Below are positions 13,437-18,015 of a stretch of DNA of 18,015 nucleotides, piece after piece (positions within the stretch are counted from its first letter, which is position 1; the number at the start of each line of letters is the position of its first letter). This stretch comes from JALZEG01 sp046263255. GTDB taxonomy: Bacteria; Actinomycetota; CADDZG01; WHSQ01. Under the pieces are notes generated by a model. The model searched no databases. It saw nothing but the letters and a program-made list of their open reading frames with translations, and was not told the origin of the DNA. The stretch is from NCBI GenBank assembly GCA_046263255.1, contig JBHELD010000047.1, positions 1 to 18,015 of the forward strand. The letters are read 5' to 3'. Position numbers and translations under genes: made by a program.

Positions 13437-13657
13437 GACGATGCCGGAGGCCCGCCGCCCGGCGATCGCAAGCTCGTCTGGGACCTCGCGCCCGGCAGCC
13501 GGCGGAGGTCGGCGAGGGCCGCCCGCGTTGACCTCTGACCTCTGCGGGCGTCCCAGCGGTGGGCCGGTCTCGTCAACCCGCCGGCGTTTCGTTCGGGTTC
13601 GACCGGTTTTGCCTCGCTCGTCCCGCGCTACTTTCGCGCCGATGTCGCGCGATCGCC
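13437..13657. other. Intergenic DNA without a recognised gene
   Basis: This is the rest of the long gap between the GGDEF-EAL gene and the Hcp-family gene. It contains a tandem TGACCTC pair near 13530-13543 and runs of GC-rich sequence. The open frames that cross it show no recognisable protein and no good ribosome site. Confidence 0.5.
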
Positions 13658-13686
13658 TTGGTAACGAGCGCGCTTGTAACTACGAT
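13658..13686 (+). promoter_or_regulatory. Sigma70-like promoter of the Hcp-family gene
   Basis: TTGGTA (13658-13663) and TACGAT (13681-13686) are separated by 17 bases. The spacer contains a near-palindrome, ACGAGCGCGCTTGT, and the repeated word GTAAC on both sides of it, which could be an operator. The leader to the ATG would be about 35 bases. Confidence 0.5.
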
Positions 13687-13728
13687 GGAGTCGTCGCTTC
13701 GAGTCCCCTGGCGCAGAAAGGAACGCCT

Positions 13729-14310
13729 ATGCGCATCCGGGCAATAAACGTGCGGACGACAGTCCTCGCGGCCGTGTCGCTTGCAGTGCTCCTGTTGGGG
13801 GTGGTGGTCAACGGCCCCGCCGACGACGTGAGCGCGCAGGGCGCCGCGGCCGACTACTTCCTCAAGATCGAGACGATCGAAGGCGACGTCGCGAACGGGT
13901 CGCATACCGGCGCGATCGCGGTCGAGAGCTGGTCCTGGGGCGAGACGAACTCGACTCAGGTGGTCGGCTCGGGCGCCGGGGCCGGCAAGGTCAAGGTCAA
14001 CGACTTCCACTTCACGATGAGGGTCAGCAAGGCGACGCCGAAGCTGATGCTCTACTGCGCGCAGGGGAGGGTCATCCCCACCGTGACGCTAACCGGGGTC
14101 GCCGACGGGCAGACCTTCATCGTCTGGGAGCTGAAGAACGTGATCATCAGCTCCTACAGCATCGGCGCAGATCGCACCTCGGGTCCTCCCACGGACGCCG
14201 TGAAGATGAGGTTCTCGAGGATCGTGGTCACGCACATAACTCACAACGCCGACGGGACACAGACCCGCAACACCGCGGGGTGGGACCTGGCGAAGGCCAA
14301 GTCCGTGTAG
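13729..14310 (+). CDS. Secreted Hcp-family (type VI tube-like) protein
   Basis: A 193-residue protein of the Hcp1 family (PF05638). Residues about 41-70 read ADYFLKIETIEGDVANG and GAIAVESWSWGETN, the usual Hcp opening in which a beta-strand with a LKI..IEG motif is followed by an SWSWG stretch. Later FHFTMRVSKATPKLMLYCAQ and VWELKNVIISSYSIG match the Hcp beta-barrel. Unlike type VI Hcp proteins, it begins with a Sec signal peptide (charged MRIRAINVR, hydrophobic TVLAAVSLAVLLLGVVV, probable cleavage after VSA near residue 36). AAAGGA lies six bases before the ATG. A single gene with its own promoter and terminator, and no other type VI component nearby, argues for an extracellular role that I cannot name. 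Confidence 0.88.
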   Translation: MRIRAINVRTTVLAAVSLAVLLLGVVVNGPADDVSAQGAAADYFLKIETIEGDVANGSHTGAIAVESWSWGETNSTQVVGSGAGAGKVKVNDFHFTMRVSKATPKLMLYCAQGRVIPTVTLTGVADGQTFIVWELKNVIISSYSIGADRTSGPPTDAVKMRFSRIVVTHITHNADGTQTRNTAGWDLAKAKSV

Positions 14311-14339
14311 CAACCGGCGCCACGAGCAGGAGCGACACG

Positions 14340-14370
14340 AGGGGGCCCCGTTTCGGGGCCCCCTCTTCTT
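14340..14370 (+). terminator. Intrinsic terminator after the Hcp-family gene
   Basis: AGGGGGCCCC (14340-14349) and GGGGCCCCCT (14355-14364) form a perfect 10-base stem with loop GTTTC, followed by the T-rich tail CTTCTTC. It lies 30 bases after the Hcp stop. On the opposite strand no T-run follows, so it serves the plus strand. Confidence 0.88.
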
Positions 14371-14403
14371 CGCTCTCAGGAGAGATCTCGTATCCGCGGG
14401 GGC

Positions 14404-15432
14404 TCAGCGCGGCTGCCAGGTCGGAGTCACCTCGGCCCGGGGGTCGTCCGTCACCTGGAGCTCCCGGCCCCCGTCTGCGTCCACGACGAAGATGTCGCTC
14501 CATTCGCCCTTCAGGAACACGATGCGCGAACCGTCGGGCGACCACGAGGGGCTCGGCCATCCCCTGAAGGCTCGGGTCACGGTGCGAGCGGAGGAACCGT
14601 CGGGGTCGAGCGTCACGAGCCTTCCCCACCCCGAACCGCTCGCAGCCCACCTGACGGCGACGATGCGACCACCGTCGGGCGACCAGTCGGGGTCGTCCTC
14701 GTGCGTCGCCGTGCGCGTGATGCGCGTCACGATCTCGGTCGCGACGTCGACCACGAAGAGGTCGTACTGATCGCGCCCACAGCGACACGAGAAGACGATC
14801 CGGGACCCGTCCGGCGACCAGTCGTAGTGCTCGATGCCGTGACGCCGGAGAAGCACCCGCCGAGCCTCGCCCGAGGGGTTCACGATCACGAGGCGGTCGC
14901 GCGGACACCGGTCCAGGCTGCACGTCTGGGCGGCCCGCAAGTACGAGACCCGTCGCCCTTTCGGAGCCCACTGCGCGGCCTCGACGCGGCGCTTCTCACC
15001 CGCGCGCGCCAGGCGCCGCAGCCCGCTGCCGTCCCTGCGGACCATCAATATCGCGGAGCGCTCGGGGTCTTCGACGCAGCACCAGCGAGCGAACAGCAGG
15101 CGGCGCCCGTCCGGCGACCAGCGCGGCTCGATCCCGTTGCGCGCGACGATCCGCCGCCGCGAGCCGCCGGCGCGCGCGACCACGATCCCCCGGTCGGTCG
15201 CGTACGAGATCCTGCGCCCTCCGGGGGCCCAGGAGGGATCGAGCCCGCCGCCGCGGGGCGAGAGCCGCTGCAGCCGGGTCCCGTCGAGGCGGACCTTGAA
15301 CACGTGGTACGGGGTGTTCCGGCCGTACCCGCCGTAGAGGATCCAGCGCCCGTTGGAGGCCGCGGAGGCAGGCAGGGCCAGCGCGAGCAAGACCAGACAG
15401 ATGAACCCGGCACTCGCAAGTCGCGGCCTCAT
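14404..15432 (-). CDS. Secreted TolB-like PD40 beta-propeller protein
   Basis: A 342-residue protein with a Sec signal peptide (MRPRLASAGFICLVLLALAL, then PASAAS with probable cleavage near 25). The rest is built of PD40/TolB-type repeats: SWAPGGRRISYAT, RWSPDGRRLLFAR, QWAPKGRRVSYLR, DWSPDGSRIVFSC, DWSPDGGRIVAVR and SWSPDGSRIVFLK, ending in the partial TWQPR, so six or seven blades. Several cysteines (CC, CxC and two in TCSLDRC) may form disulfides outside the cell. True TolB works with the outer-membrane Tol-Pal system; in an actinobacterium the repeats more likely form a binding or scaffold protein. The ATG at 15432 has no ribosome site but sits six bases after a CATACT -10, suggesting a leaderless message. 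Confidence 0.87.
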   Translation of the reverse strand: MRPRLASAGFICLVLLALALPASAASNGRWILYGGYGRNTPYHVFKVRLDGTRLQRLSPRGGGLDPSWAPGGRRISYATDRGIVVARAGGSRRRIVARNGIEPRWSPDGRRLLFARWCCVEDPERSAILMVRRDGSGLRRLARAGEKRRVEAAQWAPKGRRVSYLRAAQTCSLDRCPRDRLVIVNPSGEARRVLLRRHGIEHYDWSPDGSRIVFSCRCGRDQYDLFVVDVATEIVTRITRTATHEDDPDWSPDGGRIVAVRWAASGSGWGRLVTLDPDGSSARTVTRAFRGWPSPSWSPDGSRIVFLKGEWSDIFVVDADGGRELQVTDDPRAEVTPTWQPR

Positions 15433-15438
15433 GCGTCG

Positions 15439-15444
15439 AGTATG
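15439..15444 (-). promoter_or_regulatory. -10 box of a leaderless TolB-like gene
   Basis: On the minus strand CATACT (15439-15444) is followed by six bases and then the ATG at 15432. Transcription starting seven bases after the -10 would begin at the start codon itself, and no Shine-Dalgarno sequence is present. Confidence 0.4.
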
Positions 15445-15483
15445 ACGCGAGCGCGCTTGGGAGGAGGCGAGGCCGAGGCAAAT

Positions 15484-15497
15484 GCGACGTATGTCGC
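15484..15497. repeat. Short inverted repeat in the divergent promoter region
   Basis: GCGAC (15484-15488) and GTCGC (15493-15497) are inverted copies around GTAT, about 50 bases upstream of the TolB-like gene and 130 upstream of the FG-GAP gene. It could be an operator shared by the two divergent genes. The repeat is short and may be chance. Confidence 0.3.
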
Positions 15498-15630
15498 CTG
15501 TGCGCACTTTGCGGATCCCGCCTCCGCACGACCGCGGGCGACACGATGCGGGCGTCACACAGCGCCGCACCGGCACGCCGCTCCCGCGCGGCGCCGGAAC
15601 TACCGGACCGGATGCTGGAGGATGGGCCGC

Positions 15631-17127
15631 GTGTCCCGAAGCCGCCGGCGCGTTGCCACGGCAGTGCTCGCGGTCGCTGCGGCCGCCGCCGCCGTGGCCG
15701 CCGATGCGGCGCCGCGCGCTCCCGCAGACACGTGGGCCGAGATCCGCGGCGCCGGAAGCGCGGCAGCGGCCGGGGACGTCGACGGCGACGGTCATCCCGA
15801 CGTGATCGTCTCGCGCGGCGACCTCGTCCAGCCCCCGTCCCGCGGCCACACGTGGGTCGTGCTGGGGCCGTGGCCGAAAGGGCGTCTGACGAGCGTGCGC
15901 CGGCCGGTCGCGCAGGGGTTCGTGATCGAGGGCGCGAAGCCCGACGACCTCGCGTCGAGATCCCGGGCGGCCGGCGACGTGAACGGCGACGGGTTCGACG
16001 ACGTGATCGTGGGAGCGGCCGTCGCCGGGACCGGCGACCGCCCCGCCTCCGGCGCTGCGTACGTGGTCTTCGGGAGAAGGGACGTCGCCGACGTTCACCT
16101 TGCGGACTTCGACGAGGGGACGCAGACTAACGGCTTCCGCATAACGGGACCGTACGAGTTCAGCCTCGCCGGAAGGGCGGTCGCCGCGCTCGGCGACGTC
16201 AACGGTGACGGGCTCGACGACGTCGCAGTAGCCGCTCCGTTCGCCGCCGCCGTCTACGTCGTCTTCGGGAAGACGACGACGTCGGAGGTCGACCTCGCCG
16301 CGTTCGAGACGAACACCCAGGGCGTCGCCGGGTACAGGATCGACGTCCCCGCACCCCAGTACGACGACGCCGTGACCGTCGGCGGAGCCGGCGACGTCAA
16401 CGGCGACCGGCTGGCCGACGTGATCGTCGGCAGCATCACGCGCTGGTACGAGGATCCGGGCACCGCGTACGTGACGTTCGGAAAGCCGACCCCCGAGCCC
16501 CTCGACCTGAGAGCGCTCGGGACGCGCGGGTTCGCGATCCAAGGCCGGCGCCCCGGCGATGCAACCGGTTACTCCGTCGCGGGCGCGGGCGACGTCAACG
16601 GCGACGGCTTCGGAGACGTCGTCGTCGGAGCTCCCCGGATCAGCTACCACGTTCCCGGGCGCGCCGCGGTCGTGTTCGGCGCCGCGGTATCGACCACGGT
16701 GCGTCTCGCCGACCTGGGCGACCGCGGCTTTCTGATCGGGCGGGGATTCGACGGCGAGAACGTCGGGTTCTCCGTCGCCGGCGTGGGCGACGTGAACGTC
16801 GACGGCGTCCCCGACGTGGCTCTCGGGGCGCCGAACGCGAGCCGCAACGGCCGCGAGATGTCCGGGTCGGTTTACGTGATCTACGGACGCAGCGAGACCG
16901 ACCGCTTGAACCTGCGGAAGCTCGGGCGGGCGGGGTACCGGATCGACGGCGTCTTCGGGGTCCCGCGACGGTGCGGCCGCGACTGGGCTTTTTGCCCGGG
17001 ATGGTTCGGCCACTCCGTCGACGGGATCGAAGACGTCACCGGCGACGGCCGCAGGGATCTCGTCGTCGGCGCCTTCGCCGTCGGGTGGCGTCGCCTGGGG
17101 CGCTCGTACGTCATCCGGGGCCGCTGA
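15631..17127 (+). CDS. Secreted FG-GAP (integrin-alpha-like) beta-propeller protein
   Basis: About 498 residues. An N-terminal signal peptide (basic SRSRRR then the hydrophobic VATAVLAVAAAAAAVAADA) is followed by seven FG-GAP repeats with the calcium-binding core DxNxDGxxD: AAGDVDGDGHPDVIVS, AAGDVNGDGFDDVIVG, ALGDVNGDGLDDVAVA, GAGDVNGDRLADVIVG, GAGDVNGDGFGDVVVG, GVGDVNVDGVPDVALG and GIEDVTGDGRRDLVVG. Between them are YVVFG, YVTFG and YVIYG strands. Seven repeats fit a complete integrin-alpha-type propeller, and the fourth and sixth have altered calcium loops. It is probably extracellular or cell-wall associated and may bind other proteins or sugars. I prefer the GTG at 15631 because GGAGG lies nine bases upstream; the ATG at 15622 directly touches that GGAGG. 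It is divergent from the TolB-like gene. Confidence 0.88.
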   Translation: MSRSRRRVATAVLAVAAAAAAVAADAAPRAPADTWAEIRGAGSAAAAGDVDGDGHPDVIVSRGDLVQPPSRGHTWVVLGPWPKGRLTSVRRPVAQGFVIEGAKPDDLASRSRAAGDVNGDGFDDVIVGAAVAGTGDRPASGAAYVVFGRRDVADVHLADFDEGTQTNGFRITGPYEFSLAGRAVAALGDVNGDGLDDVAVAAPFAAAVYVVFGKTTTSEVDLAAFETNTQGVAGYRIDVPAPQYDDAVTVGGAGDVNGDRLADVIVGSITRWYEDPGTAYVTFGKPTPEPLDLRALGTRGFAIQGRRPGDATGYSVAGAGDVNGDGFGDVVVGAPRISYHVPGRAAVVFGAAVSTTVRLADLGDRGFLIGRGFDGENVGFSVAGVGDVNVDGVPDVALGAPNASRNGREMSGSVYVIYGRSETDRLNLRKLGRAGYRIDGVFGVPRRCGRDWAFCPGWFGHSVDGIEDVTGDGRRDLVVGAFAVGWRRLGRSYVIRGR

Positions 17128-17192
17128 TCAAGGTTCGACCCGCGACCTGCGCGTCACGCGCCGCAGGTTCTACCGGCGGACGTCTCCACGCG

Positions 17193-17459
17193 ATGGCTCA
17201 CGACCTCCGTGGTGGGAGATGGGCGCGGAGAAGGGGGGAAACGCTTGCACGCGTGCGACTTCCAATTGCCGGCGTCGCCGGGGCCGGGCTCTTGACCTTC
17301 GTCGCCTGGGTATCCAGCGGCGACGGAACCTTCATGTTCCACTGCTCTCGGGGACGGTTCAGAGTTTCGGGTGATTGGCGAAATGTCGGAGCGCGGGTCC
17401 TAGCGGTGTGCTTGTACGGTGGGCCGTCGGGCACCTGGGATTGCTCTGCTCGTCCTTAG
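17193..17459 (+). CDS. Doubtful small membrane or secreted protein
   Basis: An 88-residue frame whose part from about residue 21 on reads VRLPIAGVAGAGLLTFVAWV, a plausible signal or membrane segment, followed by a small domain with three cysteines (FMFHCSRGRF, LAVCLYGGPS, TWDCSARP). No family is recognised. No clear ribosome site precedes the ATG. The GTG at 17253 would give a 68-residue version starting directly at the hydrophobic segment. It lies in gene-poor DNA and could be a remnant or a chance frame. Confidence 0.3.
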   Translation: MAHDLRGGRWARRRGETLARVRLPIAGVAGAGLLTFVAWVSSGDGTFMFHCSRGRFRVSGDWRNVGARVLAVCLYGGPSGTWDCSARP

Positions 17460-17968
17460 GACCGTCCGATCAGGTGACCAGTAGCAGGTAGGAAAACATC
17501 GAGGGCACCCGATGCGATCGTGGCGCCGCGGAAGCAACAGGCGAAATCGAAGTCGTCCAAGGATATCTAGGGGGCTAAGGGAACGGGCACCCTTCGGGTC
17601 GCCTCCTGCCGACCTTGGCAAACTCCTTCAACGCCGGCGGCGGGACCCAGTAGAAGCCCGGCTCTACCTCGCGGTCCACGCGGGCTTCTGCCTCGATGAA
17701 TTCCTCCTGCCACTTGCCACAGCGCGTCGACTCGCCCGACGGCAAAAGCACGAGGAGCCCCAGCAGAGCGATCCGACCAGCACGGCGACTCCCCCGCGCT
17801 TGTCCACCATCACGGCAGCCTAGCTCGCGACCGCGTCGGTCACCAAGCTCGGCCTGCGAAATTCGGGGCGCGCAGCAGAGCGCGGCAAACAGGTGGCAAG
17901 CCTGATCTCCGAGAACGTCGTCACAGAGACCCGGAACTTTGTTCGGGGCCTCTGACCTGCTAAGGCTT
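17460..17968. other. Gene-poor DNA between the FG-GAP region and the tRNA gene
   Basis: Apart from the broken minus-strand gene described separately, I see no complete coding frame, no transposase remnant and no clear repeat here. Base composition is slightly less GC-rich than the neighbouring genes, as expected for non-coding or decaying sequence. Confidence 0.5.
17575..17810 (-). pseudogene. Small secreted-type gene apparently broken by one frameshift
   Basis: On the minus strand an ATG at 17810 starts MVDKRGGVAVLVGS, the beginning of a signal sequence. The continuation lies in another frame: ALLGLLVLLPSGESTRCGK followed by WQEEFIEAEARVDREVEPGF, YWVPPPALKEFAKVG and RRRPEGCPFP, ending in TAG at 17575-17577. 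The second part looks like real protein with GC-rich third positions but has no ATG, GTG or TTG upstream in its own frame until within the hydrophobic part. Adding one base near 17770 would join the two into one protein of about 78 residues with an intact signal peptide. It may be a pseudogene or an assembly error. No family is recognised. Confidence 0.45.
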
Positions 17969-18015
17969 TGGTTGCAGGGGCGGGATTTGAACCCGCGACC
18001 TCCGGGTTATGAGCC
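17969..18015 (-). tRNA. Initiator tRNA-Met (CAT), 3' part only
   Basis: The minus strand reads the 3' part of a tRNA: loop CTCATAA with anticodon CAT, stem CCCGG, T-arm GCGGG-TTCAAAT-CCCGC, acceptor strand CCCTGCA, discriminator A and an encoded CCA (17969-17971). The CCC run below the anticodon loop and the A at position 72 are features of initiator rather than elongator tRNA-Met. The 5' half lies beyond the window. Confidence 0.92.

Noticed and set aside
13729..14310. Part of a type VI secretion cluster
   Set aside because: No other type VI component lies in the window and the protein carries its own Sec signal, promoter and terminator.
14404..17013. A single 869-residue minus-strand protein
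   Set aside because: Only the part from 15432 downward has the TolB-like repeats and a signal peptide; the upstream part is antisense to the FG-GAP repeats and gives their mirror repetition.

Overview
The window is GC-rich bacterial DNA of actinobacterial type. Support for this is a SigR-like ECF sigma factor paired with an RsrA-like zinc anti-sigma factor, a BldC-like MerR-family regulator, frequent GTG/TTG starts, overlapping stop/start junctions and at least two genes that look leaderless. No gene here fixes the class. The mix of secreted beta-propeller proteins, an orphan secreted Hcp and a membrane-anchored MurF-like ligase would suit a little-studied actinobacterial lineage, but that is inference.

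Left part, minus strand (1-3060). A BldC-like regulator (2857-3060) precedes a winged-helix/coiled-coil protein (2135-2773), an enoyl-CoA hydratase-family protein (1347-2138) and the beta subunit of an acyl-CoA carboxylase that runs off the left edge (1-1279). The gap between the two regulator genes holds a sigma70-like promoter overlapped by repeats of ATTAGG(C).

Envelope and stress operon, minus strand (8240 to 3323). Order of transcription is cyclophilin, alpha/beta hydrolase, MurF-like ligase, D-Ala-D-Ala ligase, SigR-like sigma factor, RsrA-like anti-sigma factor. Spacings are short or overlapping, so peptidoglycan precursor synthesis and a thiol-oxidative stress regulon appear to share a transcript.

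Middle, plus strand (8398-10624). A possible 26-residue membrane peptide is followed by an ABC-2 exporter pair (ATPase 8541-9305, permease 9302-10090) and a Phd/YefM-like protein with an extra C-terminal domain. That last gene begins with tandem 9-base repeats, each starting with a start codon. It meets the next gene tail to tail.

Signalling and secretion (10621-14370). A large membrane GGDEF-EAL protein lies on the minus strand. Its upstream region has a candidate FliA/WhiG-type promoter embedded in one of three adjacent inverted repeats. Divergent from it, on the plus strand, is an Hcp-family protein with a Sec signal peptide, ending in a clear intrinsic terminator.

Right part (14404-18015). 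Two divergent secreted beta-propeller genes follow: a TolB/PD40-like protein on the minus strand and a seven-repeat FG-GAP protein on the plus strand. About 840 bases of gene-poor DNA hold one doubtful small ORF and one apparently frameshifted small gene. The 3' half of an initiator tRNA-Met gene lies on the minus strand at the right edge.
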